Assembly: GCA_020433455.1 (NCBI GenBank)
Contig: JAGRCP010000027.1
Coordinates: forward strand, 1 to 48,057
Direction of reading: 5' to 3'
Source: Caldilineaceae bacterium
GTDB lineage: Bacteria; Chloroflexota; Anaerolineae; Caldilineales; Caldilineaceae
Length of the DNA stretch: 48,057 bases
In this document: positions 26,701-35,802 of the stretch, one piece after another
Layout: each line of letters starts with the position of its first letter
Numbering within the stretch: position 1 is the first letter of the stretch
Made by a program: the position numbers and the translations under genes
Notes under the pieces: generated by a model
Told to the model about the DNA's origin: nothing
What the model saw: only the letters and a program-made list of their open reading frames with translations
The model's database searches: none

Positions 26701-26826
26701 GATTGCGCTCTTTTGTGAAAAGGTACACGAACTCTGACCTGCAAACATGGGCATTCTAGCAGGTCAGGCAGATGACGACAAACAATCGAGTTGGGAATGC
26801 GGCGGATTTCGCCGCGGCGGTTATCC

Positions 26827-27225
26827 TTACGGCAGCGTCGGCAGATACTGAGCAACCGAGGTAGCCCGCAGAATGATGCCCCACAAGAAGAGGCAGGTAA
26901 CAGCCATGGCCAGGGTCTTGACGTTCTCGTCATCCAGATTGCCGAAGTAAGACTGGGCCGCGGGCAGGGTGATGACGGCCACAATCCCGTAGAGAATATG
27001 CATAAAGGGACGCGGCAGCAGCACATCCAGACCGCGAAAGTAGAGAATCGTGCCGATAACGGCCTGGGCCACGATCAACACTTCCCCCATTACGGCTGCG
27101 CCCTGCCAGCTCGGCCCCAGGGGCTGGGAGCGGATGCGCTGGAAGACAGCCCAAATGCCCAGCGCGCCGATAAAAAGGGCGGCCGTATCGGCCAGCCCGG
27201 TATGGATGATCGTAAGTTGTCCCAT
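26827..27225 (-). CDS. Four-helix integral membrane protein, unknown function
   Basis: 132 aa with four hydrophobic segments (~10-28, 43-64, 70-90, 100-122). Conserved-looking polar residues in or near the helices include H8, H76 and E48. The layout resembles small haem-binding or CopD/b561-like membrane proteins, but no clear bis-His pattern allows assignment. It follows the glycoside-hydrolase-like gene on the minus strand after 81 nt. Confidence 0.7.
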   Translation of the reverse strand: MGQLTIIHTGLADTAALFIGALGIWAVFQRIRSQPLGPSWQGAAVMGEVLIVAQAVIGTILYFRGLDVLLPRPFMHILYGIVAVITLPAAQSYFGNLDDENVKTLAMAVTCLFLWGIILRATSVAQYLPTLP

Positions 27226-27306
27226 ACAAAATCCGTTCTAGTACAGCTTGGCGTGAATACCGCGACGGAAATACCGCATGATCCCACTGACGCACCCGGA
27301 ACGGAA

Positions 27307-28677
27307 TCACTGCTGCGCGTGTACGCCAAGATATTGCTGCAAGACCGCGCCGGCCGGACCGAGGATATCGTAGCTCTCCCAACCGCTGCTGGCAGCCATG
27401 GCGTAGACCGCGCCGCCCACCACGTAGTCGTCCTGGCGCATGGCCTCATCATACCACGCAAGCTGCTCGATGTATGCGCCCGGTCCCCACAGACCGTACC
27501 CGTTGTCGGCCCAGTAGCGCTGAAAGTCCTGCCAGCCCCGGGCGTCCAGAGGACCGGGGCGATTGGCCACCAGGCCGTCCACGCCCAGCTCGGTAAAGAT
27601 GAGGGGAACAGCCAGCCCCGCGGGCTTGAGATACTGATTGTATACTTTGCGATAACGCAGGGTCAGCCAGCCTTCATCGGTCGGACTAACGCCGGGATAG
27701 CGCCCCTGATCAGCGCGGCTGCTGTTGTAGTAGATGGTGGGCGCCGAATACTCGTGCAGCCCCAGCCAGCCGTTGTATTGCTGCACGGCCTGGACCGCGG
27801 GCAAGAAGTCGGGCCACAATTCCAGATGCGGCTGGCCCGTGCCGAAGTTGCCCACTACGCTGCGAATGCCCCGATCGCCCAGAAGGCGGGTACGCTCGGC
27901 TTCAAAATCGGCCAGGCGCTTCATCTGTTCGGCGTCGCCGGCCACCGGTTCATTGTACGATTCCCAGCCGTCAAATGTCTCCCGCCGCACGGAATCATCG
28001 GCAATAGGCAGGAGGGTCTCGACAAAGCGTCGGGCTTCGGCCATGGGATCAAAGTCCGCCAATTGAAGCTGGGGCAGATCAATGCGTCCGATCAGGGTGG
28101 CAGTGGGCGCAGCCTGCTTCATCTCCCGGGCAAAGTTGCGGTCCAGCTCCAACGTCTTAATGACCGCGGCCCCGCCGGCCGCCAGCACTTCGATCACCTG
28201 GGGGTGGTTGCGCGCCACAAAGAGGCCCAGCTTGCTGGCCGGGCCGGGCGGAAAGGGCGTGGCCTGGGGCGTAGGCGTTGCGGTAGGCGGACGCGGGGTA
28301 GCCGTCGCTTCGGGGCTCGGGGTATCGGTCGGGCTGGGCGGCGTGGGCGTAAGCGTCGGCTCGGATCCGGCCACGGCAAACGCATCGGCTCCATCCGCCT
28401 GATTGCGCACCAGCGGCATATAGACATGGCGCCCGGTACGAAACGGCGTCCCCAGGGGAGACGCGGGCAGGGGCGAATTGCCGGGCGTGGTCAAGGGCGA
28501 TGCAGGCGGATTGCGCCGCCCGCACGCGGCCAGCGTCAAGCTCATCGCGCCCGCAGCAGCCCGGCGCAAAAAACGGCGCCGACTCCAGGGGGAAGCAGGC
28601 TGGACAGCGTCATCCGCCTGGGAATCGGCGCGGGGATCGGGTTGCAGCGTTTCGTGCTCGTTTTCATGTTCTGTCAT
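27307..28677 (-). CDS. Exported glycoside hydrolase-like protein (Tat lipoprotein)
   Basis: 456 aa. The N-terminus has a twin-arginine motif SRRRFLRR (~residues 32-39), then a hydrophobic stretch ending in a lipobox LAAC, so Tat export and lipid anchoring are likely. Residues ~105-150 are a Thr/Pro-rich linker typical of Chloroflexota surface proteins. The rest looks like a TIM-barrel clan A hydrolase: WESYNEP would carry the acid/base Glu and FTELGVDG the nucleophile. The substrate is unknown. AGGA lies 7 nt before the ATG. Confidence 0.78.
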   Translation of the reverse strand: MTEHENEHETLQPDPRADSQADDAVQPASPWSRRRFLRRAAAGAMSLTLAACGRRNPPASPLTTPGNSPLPASPLGTPFRTGRHVYMPLVRNQADGADAFAVAGSEPTLTPTPPSPTDTPSPEATATPRPPTATPTPQATPFPPGPASKLGLFVARNHPQVIEVLAAGGAAVIKTLELDRNFAREMKQAAPTATLIGRIDLPQLQLADFDPMAEARRFVETLLPIADDSVRRETFDGWESYNEPVAGDAEQMKRLADFEAERTRLLGDRGIRSVVGNFGTGQPHLELWPDFLPAVQAVQQYNGWLGLHEYSAPTIYYNSSRADQGRYPGVSPTDEGWLTLRYRKVYNQYLKPAGLAVPLIFTELGVDGLVANRPGPLDARGWQDFQRYWADNGYGLWGPGAYIEQLAWYDEAMRQDDYVVGGAVYAMAASSGWESYDILGPAGAVLQQYLGVHAQQ

Positions 28678-28953
28678 GTGCGTATCCTATCATCCGCCCG
28701 CTTCTTCACCAAGTAGGGCCCCTCTCATTGCCGGATCAGGCAGTCGGCGCACCCAACGGCGCATTCAATAGACGGGCGAGGCAACCGGCCGGGTTCCGCA
28801 AGCGGAGCATTTTACGGACGATTGGGCCCGCTATGGGCGCATCCCCGCCGCCGCCCGTAGCCCGCTTCACCGGCCTTACACGGCAACTGACCGCTTATGG
28901 CATAATGACAGACGCGGTAATGCATCAATTTCATTCATTGAAAGGAGTACATC

Positions 28954-29217
28954 ATGACCAAGCATCAGGTCAGCATCGAGTATTGCGTACAGTGAAACTA
29001 TACGCCGCGCGCCGTCAGTTTGGCGGCGGAACTACTTGACAAATTTCGCTTCAACATCAGCGATTTGACCATGCGCCCTTCCAGCGGCGGCCGTTTTGAG
29101 GTGATCGTGGATGATGACCTCATCTACAGCAAGAAAGCATTGGGCCGTCACGCCGAAGCGGGTGAAATATCCGATCTCTTCCAGAAGAAAACCGGCCTGG
29201 AGCCGGTAGAGGCGTAA
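28954..29217 (+). CDS. SelW/SelT/SelH (Rdx) family selenoprotein with in-frame UGA
   Basis: 87 residues if TGA at 28993-28995 is read as selenocysteine (residue 14). The translation begins MTKHQVSIEYCVQ-U-NYTPRA, giving the CxxU redox motif where cysteine relatives have CxxC. Downstream, in the same frame, GGRFEVIVDDDLIYSKKALG matches the second half of the thioredoxin-like SelW fold. AAAGGAG lies 6 nt before the ATG. A hairpin at 29005-29029 fits a bacterial SECIS. A strong terminator follows at 29231. Family members are small thiol oxidoreductases. The selenocysteine machinery is not in this window, so a nonsense-mutated pseudogene cannot be excluded but is unlikely given the intact signals. 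Confidence 0.9.
29005..29029 (+). promoter_or_regulatory. Candidate bacterial SECIS element
   Basis: CCGCGCGCC (29005-29013) and GGCGGCGG (29022-29029) form an eight-pair stem with one bulged G and an 8-nt apical loop GTCAGTTT. The loop starts with G and begins 18 nt after the UGA, within the spacing known for bacterial SECIS hairpins. It lies inside the coding sequence, as bacterial SECIS elements do. Confidence 0.75.
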
Positions 29218-29230
29218 GAGTGCGCAGGCA

Positions 29231-29269
29231 AAAAGCCGGGCTTCTGAACGAAGCCCGGCTTTTCTTTAC
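29231..29269. terminator. Bidirectional rho-independent terminator
   Basis: AAAAGCCGGGCTTC (29231-29244) and GAAGCCCGGCTTTT (29250-29263) form a perfect 14-bp stem with a TGAAC loop and a T-rich right side; A residues on the left make it usable from the minus strand. It lies between the convergent selenoprotein and NIF3-family genes. Confidence 0.93.
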
Positions 29270-29283
29270 CGACAGCAGATACG

Positions 29284-30036
29284 TTACATATCCGTGGGCA
29301 AATCGACGAACTCAAAGCTCAGGCCAAACTCGTCAACCAGATGACGTCCCAGAGCCTGGACGCCTACCGTCTCTGTTGTGTAGTGGCCGCCGTAAATGAC
29401 ATTGATGCCTGCGTTCATGGCCTCATAGTACTGAGCATGGCTCGTCTCGCCCGTGATAAAGGTGTCGCAGCCCAAAGCCGCGGCCTGTTCAATGTGATCG
29501 GCCCCGAAGCCGCTGATAATGCCCACCTTGTGGACGATGCGCGGCCCGTGGGCCTGAACGGTGCGAATGGGGCCGACCGCCTGCTCGAAGTGGTCGACCA
29601 GGTAATCCAGCTTGACGCCGCCGGACGCCTCGGCCAGCACGCCCAGCTTGACGCCGTTCACCTCGGCCCACCAGTCGGTAATCTCCAGCCCCAGCCGACG
29701 CGCCAGCTCGGCATTGTTGCCCACCGCGGGATGGGCGTCCAGGGCCAGATGCGCGGCATAGAGATTGACGCCGCTCTCCAGGTAGGCGCGCACCAGGCGG
29801 CCGTAGCTCCCGGCAATCCGCTTGGGCGGTCCCCAAAAAATGCCGTGATGGACCAGCAACATGTCGGCGCTGCGGTCTATGGCCGCCTCCACGCAGGGCA
29901 ACTGGGCATCGACCGTGCCCACAATGCGCTGAACGTCATCCCGCCCCTCGATCTGCAACCCCTGGGGACCATAATCCTTGATTTTACCGATGCCAAGATA
30001 ATCGTTGAGATAGTCCACCAATTCCGAACGCTTCAT
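29284..30036 (-). CDS. NIF3-family dinuclear metal-binding protein
   Basis: 250 aa. The metal-site motifs are all visible: [27 protein letters not shown] and GGHYTTE, typical of the NIF3/YbgI/YqfO family (often labelled GTP cyclohydrolase I type 2 homologue, an activity poorly supported). It is a cytoplasmic hexameric toroid in homologues. GAGGAG lies 7 nt before the ATG. It follows rsmE by 27 nt, at the end of the coaE-dnaJ-prmA-rsmE gene string. Confidence 0.93.
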   Translation of the reverse strand: MKRSELVDYLNDYLGIGKIKDYGPQGLQIEGRDDVQRIVGTVDAQLPCVEAAIDRSADMLLVHHGIFWGPPKRIAGSYGRLVRAYLESGVNLYAAHLALDAHPAVGNNAELARRLGLEITDWWAEVNGVKLGVLAEASGGVKLDYLVDHFEQAVGPIRTVQAHGPRIVHKVGIISGFGADHIEQAAALGCDTFITGETSHAQYYEAMNAGINVIYGGHYTTETVGVQALGRHLVDEFGLSFEFVDLPTDM

Positions 30037-30063
30037 GAAACGACTCCTCTGTTGAATAGAAGG

Positions 30064-30807
30064 TTATGCCCTGTCTGCCGCGGCCATCATGACGGCGACG
30101 CTTGCCACGGCCGCGGTCTCGGCGCGCAGGATACGCGGTCCAAGCGAAACGATCTGCCAATCCGCTGCCAGCGCGGCCCTGATCTCCCCCTCTTCAAAAC
30201 CGCCCTCCGGTCCGATGAGGAGGCTGTAGGTCCCCCCATGCGCCGGTATGACGTCCGCCAGGCGCGGCGCAGCCGCCTGATTTGCGCTTCCCTCATAGGG
30301 CAAAAGGTCCACGCCGGGCGCTTGCGCCGCCCTTGCCAGGGCCGCTGCCAAGTCCAGCGGAGGCGAGAGGACCGGAACAACAACCCGCCCGCTCTGCTCA
30401 GCCGCTTCACGAAGAATCGCGCGCCAGCGCGGATATTTTTTCTCCAAAGCCGCCCCGGGGCGGACAATGCTGCGGGCGCTGATGACGGGCGCAAAGCGAT
30501 TGACGCCCAGTTCCGTGCCCTTTTGCAGCACCCATTCAAACTTATCCGCCTTGAGGCTGCACTGATAAAGCGTCAGGTCGATTATCGGCTCAGTGAGGGG
30601 CGCGCTCCGCTCCACCGCGCGCCCGACGGCCGTTTTCCCGGCGATTCGGCTCAATTCCACCCGATATTCGTAGCCGTCGCCCGTAAAAACCCCAATTTGG
30701 GCGCCCGGTTCCAGGCGCAGGACCCGGCCGAGTTGTTGCGCCAGGGGCGTCAAGTCCACAGGATGCCCCACCACAATAGACGTATCAGGAAGATAAAAAC
30801 GGTGCAT
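30064..30807 (-). CDS. rsmE: 16S rRNA (uracil-1498-N3)-methyltransferase
   Basis: 247 aa, standard length. The N-terminal PUA-like region begins MHRFYLP. The C-terminal SPOUT methyltransferase has the trefoil-knot motifs LLIGPEGGFEEGE and LGPRILRAETA, which bind S-adenosylmethionine. It methylates U1498 of 16S rRNA in the assembled 30S subunit. Its position after dnaJ-prmA is a common bacterial arrangement. Confidence 0.96.
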   Translation of the reverse strand: MHRFYLPDTSIVVGHPVDLTPLAQQLGRVLRLEPGAQIGVFTGDGYEYRVELSRIAGKTAVGRAVERSAPLTEPIIDLTLYQCSLKADKFEWVLQKGTELGVNRFAPVISARSIVRPGAALEKKYPRWRAILREAAEQSGRVVVPVLSPPLDLAAALARAAQAPGVDLLPYEGSANQAAAPRLADVIPAHGGTYSLLIGPEGGFEEGEIRAALAADWQIVSLGPRILRAETAAVASVAVMMAAADRA

Positions 30808-30907
30808 GAAAATAGCAGTGGGAATAGGAGGAAACAGTAGATAAAGGCCGGCGCTGTGACTTTTGCTGTGATTTTCTCCAGAGCCTACTCTGGGGCGGCA
30901 TCAGGCG

Positions 30908-31879
30908 TCACGCCTCACGTCGCTGCATAACCAGCGCGACCCAATCCTCCTCGCTCAGCGTTTCGATGACAGCAAATCCGTGGCGTTCACCCGCCCCACG
31001 CACGAGATGGGCCCGGTCGTCGAGAATACCGGCGAGGATGAGCACGCCGTCCGGCGCCACGGGCTCAGCCAGGGGCGTGTTATCATACGCCCCGTCGAAA
31101 AGTTTGACCAACACCTCGGCCAGAATGTTCGCCACAACAATCTGGAAGCGGCCGCTCTGCCCGGCCGGTACGCTTTCCTGGCGAATGGTGATCTGCTCGG
31201 GAGCCAGTCCGTTTAGCGCGGCATTCTCCGCGGCCGATTTCACGGCCAGGGGATCGATATCGGTGGCCAAAATTGGGCCGGCGCCCAACCTGGCGGCTAC
31301 GACGGAAAGCACGCCGCTGCCCGTGCCCACATCCAGCACCGCATCACCGGGGCGGACGCGCGCCTCCAGCGCGGCAATGCAGAGGCGCGTACTCGGGTGC
31401 AGCCCCGTGCCGAAAGCCATGCCCGGATCCAGCTCAATGACGATATCATCGGACCGAGCGTCAAAATCTTCCCAGTGCGGCTTGAGGACGACCCGCCGCC
31501 CCACGCGCAGGGGTTTGTAAAATTGCTTCCAGGCGTGGGCCCAATCCTCTTCCCGAATGGCGCGGACGGTCGGTTCGGGGATGGGGCGCAGCAGGCTCAA
31601 ACGCCAAAGCCCTTCCTCTATCTGCGTGCGGATGCGGTCGCCCCGCACGCCGGGCTTGATGTAGGTCTTTACGGTAAAGCGTTGCGCCGTTTCCAGGGGG
31701 ACCTGCAGCGCCTCGCTCAGCTCAAAGCCGGTCCCCTCGATAACGGCTCCGCCGCCGCCCGCTTCGCCCGCCTCATTATCATCATCATAATCGCCGCCGT
31801 TATAGCGGTTAAAGAGCTCGCTTACCGCCTCGACCGATTCGGCGTCTACAACGACCGCCAGCTCCAGCAATTCATCCAT
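30908..31879 (-). CDS. prmA: Ribosomal protein L11 methyltransferase
   Basis: 323 aa. The class I methyltransferase core has VLDVGTGSGVLSVVAARLGA (SAM-binding loop I), ATDIDPLAVKSAAENAALNG, and the active-site VVANILAEVL; the upstream ELDPGMAFGTGLHPSTRLC is diagnostic of PrmA. It trimethylates L11 in the cytoplasm. The ATG at 31879 has AGGA 6 nt upstream; longer in-frame starts lack one. An acidic/Gly-rich insertion (around GGDYDDDNEAGEAGGGG, residues ~30-46) lengthens the N-terminal substrate-recognition domain relative to many homologues. Confidence 0.95.
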   Translation of the reverse strand: MDELLELAVVVDAESVEAVSELFNRYNGGDYDDDNEAGEAGGGGAVIEGTGFELSEALQVPLETAQRFTVKTYIKPGVRGDRIRTQIEEGLWRLSLLRPIPEPTVRAIREEDWAHAWKQFYKPLRVGRRVVLKPHWEDFDARSDDIVIELDPGMAFGTGLHPSTRLCIAALEARVRPGDAVLDVGTGSGVLSVVAARLGAGPILATDIDPLAVKSAAENAALNGLAPEQITIRQESVPAGQSGRFQIVVANILAEVLVKLFDGAYDNTPLAEPVAPDGVLILAGILDDRAHLVRGAGERHGFAVIETLSEEDWVALVMQRREA

Positions 31880-31979
31880 GGTATATCCTGCCGGGTCCCG
31901 TTGACGTTTCATCAACGCATGAAGCGCATCGGGCCGGAGGCGCCGACCTGCACAGCGCGGTTTTGAAATCACGGGCGGT

Positions 31980-33104
31980 TTAGCCGCCGAAGATGCGGTC
32001 GAAAAAGCCTTTTTGCGGCTCGATGTGGGAATCGCCCAGCGTCTGGGCCAGCTTGCGCAGCAGGTCCTTCTGCTCGGGATTGAGATTCACGGGCGTCACG
32101 ACCCGGGCGGTAATGATCATATCGCCGCGCCCGTTGCGCTGCACGCGCGGCACGCCCAGGCCGCGCTTAACGAAGCGCTTGCCGGTCTGGGTGCCGGCGG
32201 GAATATCCAGCTTCTCGATCTCACCGTCAATGGTGGGAACGTCAACCTCAGCGCCCAGCGCGGCCTGGGCGATGTTGATGGGCAGCTCAAGGTGCAGATT
32301 GACGTCGTCGCGCACAAAAATGGGGTGGGGCTCCACGGCCACCACAACATAGAGGTTGCCGGGAGGGCCGCCTAACTGCCCCACCTCGCCCTCGCCGGCC
32401 AGGCGAATGCGCGTCCCTTCGTCCACGCCCGCGGGAATTTTGACGTTCAGCTTGCGGGTGACGCGCATCCGCTTGCGCCCGTGGCAGACCGTACAAGGCG
32501 AGGCAATGATCTGCCCCGTCCCGTCGCAGGTCGGACAGGGCGAAGCGGTAATCACCGTCCCGAAAAGCGGGCTTTGCTGACGGCGCTGCACTTCGCCGGT
32601 CCCGTTGCAGGTAGAGCAGGTGACGGGCTGGGTAGGCGGCTCGGCGCCGCTGCCGTTACAGTGCTCGCAAACTTCCATACGCGGGACGTCCAACTCGCGC
32701 TCCGTACCGAAAACAGCCTCCTCGAAGGTGAGCGTTACGTCAGCACGCAGGTCTGCCCCCCGTCGCGGCTGGGCGCGGCGGCTGCGTGATGACGTTGCGC
32801 CAAAGCCGGCAAAGAGATCTTCGAAGATGCTGCCCAAATCGCCAAAACCGCCGGAGAAGTCGTTAAAGCCGCCCGCGCCGCTGACGCCGGCATGACCAAA
32901 GCGATCGTACGCGGCCCGCTTCTGGTCGTCGCTCAACACCTGATAAGCTTCGTTCAGCTCCTTAAAGCGAGCTTCCGCTTCTTCTGACTTGTTGACGTCG
33001 GGGTGGTATTGCTGGGCCAGCTTGCGAAAGGCCCGCTTGAGGGTGGCCTTATCGACGCTGCGGGGAACGCCCAAAACATCATAATAATCGCGTTGTGTTG
33101 TCAT
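31980..33104 (-). CDS. dnaJ: Chaperone DnaJ
   Basis: 374 aa, full-length type A Hsp40. J domain ~residues 5-70 with HPD in YHPDVN; a Gly/Phe-rich region ~75-105; four zinc-finger repeats CEHCNGSG, CSTCNGTG, CPTCDGTG and CTVCHGRK (~145-215); then the client-binding C-terminal domains. It stimulates DnaK ATPase and delivers substrates. dnaK and grpE are not in the window. It lies 101 nt upstream of prmA. Confidence 0.97.
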   Translation of the reverse strand: MTTQRDYYDVLGVPRSVDKATLKRAFRKLAQQYHPDVNKSEEAEARFKELNEAYQVLSDDQKRAAYDRFGHAGVSGAGGFNDFSGGFGDLGSIFEDLFAGFGATSSRSRRAQPRRGADLRADVTLTFEEAVFGTERELDVPRMEVCEHCNGSGAEPPTQPVTCSTCNGTGEVQRRQQSPLFGTVITASPCPTCDGTGQIIASPCTVCHGRKRMRVTRKLNVKIPAGVDEGTRIRLAGEGEVGQLGGPPGNLYVVVAVEPHPIFVRDDVNLHLELPINIAQAALGAEVDVPTIDGEIEKLDIPAGTQTGKRFVKRGLGVPRVQRNGRGDMIITARVVTPVNLNPEQKDLLRKLAQTLGDSHIEPQKGFFDRIFGG

Positions 33105-33113
33105 GCTTTCGTT

Positions 33114-33305
33114 TTATTCCCAACTAATAATCCAGGCGCACGCACCGGCCAACAAGATTGTCGCACCGATGACGGCCGCCCACTGACTCGGCAGAAAGCC
33201 GACGTGGCGTGCGCTAAAAAAAAGTATAACGACCATACCAATGGCCAGCACAATCCAATTTGACAAGAGCGAGTGCTCAGTCCAAAAACGCTTTAATTCA
33301 TCCAT
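33114..33305 (-). CDS. Small two-helix membrane protein
   Basis: 63 aa. The N-terminus is MDELKRFWTEHSLLSNW, then two hydrophobic helices (~17-31 and 38-60). No family was recognised. It ends 9 nt before dnaJ and follows coaE on the same strand, so it is plausibly expressed with them. The Shine-Dalgarno site is weak; coding status rests on context and a protein-like composition. Confidence 0.6.
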   Translation of the reverse strand: MDELKRFWTEHSLLSNWIVLAIGMVVILFFSARHVGFLPSQWAAVIGATILLAGACAWIISWE

Positions 33306-33389
33306 GTACGGTTACCGTTTGGTTTCAGAAGCAACGCGCGGGCAGCGGATACGTAAGCGGATGCGTAACAACGGCGCCCGGAACGAAGC

Positions 33390-34040
33390 TCACGCGCGTT
33401 CATCACGCATTGCCCGTCGCTCTTCGACTTTGACCAGGATATCGCTCCAGAGCTTGTCCAGGCGCGCATACAGCATCGGCAGATCGCCGTTGTTCTCAAT
33501 GACCACATCGGCCATGGCCACCTTTCCGGCCTCTGACGGCTGGGCGGCCATGCGGGCCCGGGCGTCTTCTTCACTCATGCCCCGCCGCTCCATGAGGCGC
33601 CGCAATTGCACCTGGGGGCGTGAGGTCACCACCCAGACTTCGTCGCTCAGATTGACCAGGCGTCCCGATTCCAGCAATTTGATGGCTTCCAGGATCACCA
33701 CATCGGCCGGGGAGTCCAAAATCTTCCAGCGCAGCAATTCAAACGTCGCGGGGTGGACAATCTCCTCCAGCCGCTTTAGGGCCTCGGCGTCATGAAAGAC
33801 GATATCACCCAGGCGCACCCGATCAATTTCATTGGCGTCAGTCAAAATCTCACTACCGAATTCGGCGATGACCTTATCGTGGGCGGGACCGTCGGGGGCC
33901 ATAGCCGCATGGGCCGCCTTATCGGCATCAAGCACGCACGCGCCCTTTTCCGCCAGGTACGCCAGGATCGTACTTTTGCCGGTGGCAATATTGCCCGTCA
34001 ACCCGATAGAATAAAGCGGCCCTGCACTGGATCGATTCAC
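33390..34040 (-). CDS. coaE: Dephospho-CoA kinase
   Basis: 216 aa. The P-loop GLTGNIATGKS is near residue 13, followed by VLDADKAAHAAM (substrate site); HPATFELLRW and VVTSRPQVQLRRLMERRGMSEEDARARMAAQ (LID region) are conserved. It catalyses the last step of CoA synthesis. A GTG start at 34040 was chosen because AAGGA lies 6 nt before it; an upstream ATG at 34079 has no Shine-Dalgarno site. It is probably the first gene of the string ending at nif3-like. Confidence 0.93.
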   Translation of the reverse strand: MNRSSAGPLYSIGLTGNIATGKSTILAYLAEKGACVLDADKAAHAAMAPDGPAHDKVIAEFGSEILTDANEIDRVRLGDIVFHDAEALKRLEEIVHPATFELLRWKILDSPADVVILEAIKLLESGRLVNLSDEVWVVTSRPQVQLRRLMERRGMSEEDARARMAAQPSEAGKVAMADVVIENNGDLPMLYARLDKLWSDILVKVEERRAMRDERA

Positions 34041-34103
34041 GACTTTTCCTTGCTGCTTTCTCTTGCTGAAATTTCGCAATCACATCAATCTACAACGCAC
34101 CAC

Positions 34104-34112
34104 AGTATAGCA
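34104..34112 (-). promoter_or_regulatory. Extended -10 promoter for coaE
   Basis: The minus strand reads TGCTATACT, an extended -10 element, about 57 nt upstream of the GTG start (predicted transcript start near 34097). A short palindrome (CCTGAC / GTCAGG, 34117-34131) sits in the -35 region. Confidence 0.5.
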
Positions 34113-34145
34113 TAAGCCTGACCCGGTCAGGAAAATTTTTTTTGA

Positions 34146-34189
34146 TTTTATCGTTGTCCAATGTTAATTTTATTGTTGTTCAACGTTAA
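34146..34189. repeat. Two adjacent 22-bp direct repeats upstream of livK
   Basis: The units 34146-34167 and 34168-34189 abut and differ at three C/T positions; each ends GTTGTyCAAyGTTAA. The second contains the symmetric GTTGTTCAAC and AACGTT. The pair lies 120-175 bp upstream of the predicted livK transcription start, a position typical of activator sites. Confidence 0.85.
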
Positions 34190-34284
34190 CGGGAGAAAAT
34201 GCAGGGTAAGCTGGCAGATGCCGTTGTGTCAGGGCGTCAGGGACAAGCTTCCGCGCCGGCGCAGACAAAGGCTTTTTTAACGAT

Positions 34285-34313
34285 TTGAAATTATTGCCCA
34301 CCAGTGGTTTAAT
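34285..34313 (+). promoter_or_regulatory. Promoter of the livKHMGF operon
   Basis: TTGAAA (34285-34290), 17-nt spacer, TTTAAT (34308-34313); each hexamer matches the sigma-70 consensus at 5 of 6 positions. The start would be near 34320, giving a ~175-nt leader. A second TTGACA at 34383 lacks a good -10 partner. Confidence 0.6.
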
Positions 34314-34495
34314 ATGTGACGGTAATGCCATGACTGACCGGAAGCCGTACGATACCCCTGTTTATCCGCTTCAGTTTTTGGCTTGACAAATCGGCGCAAC
34401 AAAGCCGAATTGTGACGCTACCATCTTACCGACGGGCGCCCAACGCCTTCACTAACCAATTGTTTTTTTCCAACTTAAATAAGGAGACCATTCGT

Positions 34496-35794
34496 ATGAA
34501 GCGAAGCAAACTGCTTTTGGTGTTGACTGCTATCCTGGTTTTGGCGCTTTCCGCCTGCGCCGCGCCCGTGGCGCCGGCAGGCGATGCCGGCTCCAGCGAT
34601 ACAGGCAGTGAAGCTGCCGCGGGCGGCGGGGACGCCACCTGTGACGACGCGATCGGCTGTATCGAAATCGCGCCCGGCGACCCTCTCAAGGTGGGCGGCA
34701 TGTTGACTATTTCCGGCGCCACCGCTTATCTGGGTGAAGACTCCCGCGGCGGTATCGAGATCGCCGTGAACGAGCGCGGTCAGATCGACGGCCACGACAT
34801 CACCGTGCAGATTGAGGATTCCCTCTGCAGCGCCGAGGGCGGCCAGACCGCGGCCCAGAAGCTGGCTGCGGACCCCACCGTCGTGGGCATCATCGGCACC
34901 AACTGCTCCAGCTCGGGCGCGGCGGCGCTGCCCATCGTCAGTTCAGCCGGCATGTTGATGATCTCTTCCTCCAACACCAGCCCCGTTCTGACCAGTGCTG
35001 ATACGGAAGCCGGCGGCATCTGGCAGCCCGGCTACTATCGCACCGCCCATAATGACCTCTTCCAGGGCCGCGTAGCCGCTGAGTTTGTTTTCAACGAACT
35101 GGGCGCCACGACTTTGGCCACCATCCACGACGGCAGCCCCTATGCTGAGAGCCTAGCCGCAGTCGCAGCGGACGTCTTCACCGAACTGGGCGGCGAGGTC
35201 ACCTATCAGGGTGCAGTCAACGTGGGCGACACGGACATGCGCCCCATCCTGACCGAAGTCTCCTCGAACCCGCCGGACGTTCTCTACTTCCCCTTCTTTG
35301 AGCCGGAAAGCGACTTCATGGCTGCCCAGGCCAAAGAAATCACGGGACTCGAGAACACGATCCTCATGAGCGCCGACGGCTCGCTGGTCGATTCCTTCCC
35401 CGAAAACGCGGGCGAGGCGGCGGTCGGCATGTATCTCTCCGGCCCGTATCTGAACCCGGAAAACACGGCCTATGCCGACTTCCTGGCCAAGTGGGACGAG
35501 GAAATTGGCGGCGTTCCGCCCAGCGGTTTCCACGCCCATGCTTATGACGCCACCAACATGCTCCTGGATGCGGTGCAAGCCGTAGCCCAGGAGTCATCCG
35601 ACGGCACGCTGCTCATCGGCCGCCAGGCGCTGCGGGATGCTCTGACCGCCACGAAGGATTATCCCGGCCTGACGGGCACTCTCTCGTGTAACGAGACCGG
35701 CGACTGCGCAACCGGCGAAGCGCTGGGCATCTATGAGGTGACCCAGGCCGAAGTCGACGGCAACTGGCCGCCTCCGGTCGTTTACACGCCGTAA
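34496..35794 (+). CDS. livK: Branched-chain amino acid ABC transporter substrate-binding lipoprotein
   Basis: 432 aa. The signal peptide ends in a lipobox LSAC (~residue 22), so the mature protein is lipid-anchored outside the membrane. A low-complexity linker follows, then a periplasmic-binding-type I fold starting PLKVGGMLTISGATAYLGED, typical of LivJ/LivK. Cysteine pairs such as CDDAIGC may form disulfides. AAGGAG lies 9 nt before the ATG. It is the first gene of a complete liv operon; the ligand could be a branched-chain amino acid, amide or urea, since family members vary. Confidence 0.9.
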   Translation: MKRSKLLLVLTAILVLALSACAAPVAPAGDAGSSDTGSEAAAGGGDATCDDAIGCIEIAPGDPLKVGGMLTISGATAYLGEDSRGGIEIAVNERGQIDGHDITVQIEDSLCSAEGGQTAAQKLAADPTVVGIIGTNCSSSGAAALPIVSSAGMLMISSSNTSPVLTSADTEAGGIWQPGYYRTAHNDLFQGRVAAEFVFNELGATTLATIHDGSPYAESLAAVAADVFTELGGEVTYQGAVNVGDTDMRPILTEVSSNPPDVLYFPFFEPESDFMAAQAKEITGLENTILMSADGSLVDSFPENAGEAAVGMYLSGPYLNPENTAYADFLAKWDEEIGGVPPSGFHAHAYDATNMLLDAVQAVAQESSDGTLLIGRQALRDALTATKDYPGLTGTLSCNETGDCATGEALGIYEVTQAEVDGNWPPPVVYTP

Positions 35795-35802
35795 TGCGCT
35801 GC

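Noticed and set aside
26791-28716. 641-aa plus-strand open frame
   Set aside because: Spans two minus-strand genes and the gap between them; no recognisable protein features.
28993-28995. Nonsense mutation making a SelW pseudogene
   Set aside because: The TGA falls exactly at the catalytic Cys/Sec position, the frame downstream is intact, and ribosome-binding site, SECIS-like hairpin and terminator are all present.
34117-34143. Plus-strand rho-independent terminator (short palindrome then T-run)
   Set aside because: No plus-strand gene lies upstream; the stem is only 6 bp and is better explained as the coaE promoter region.
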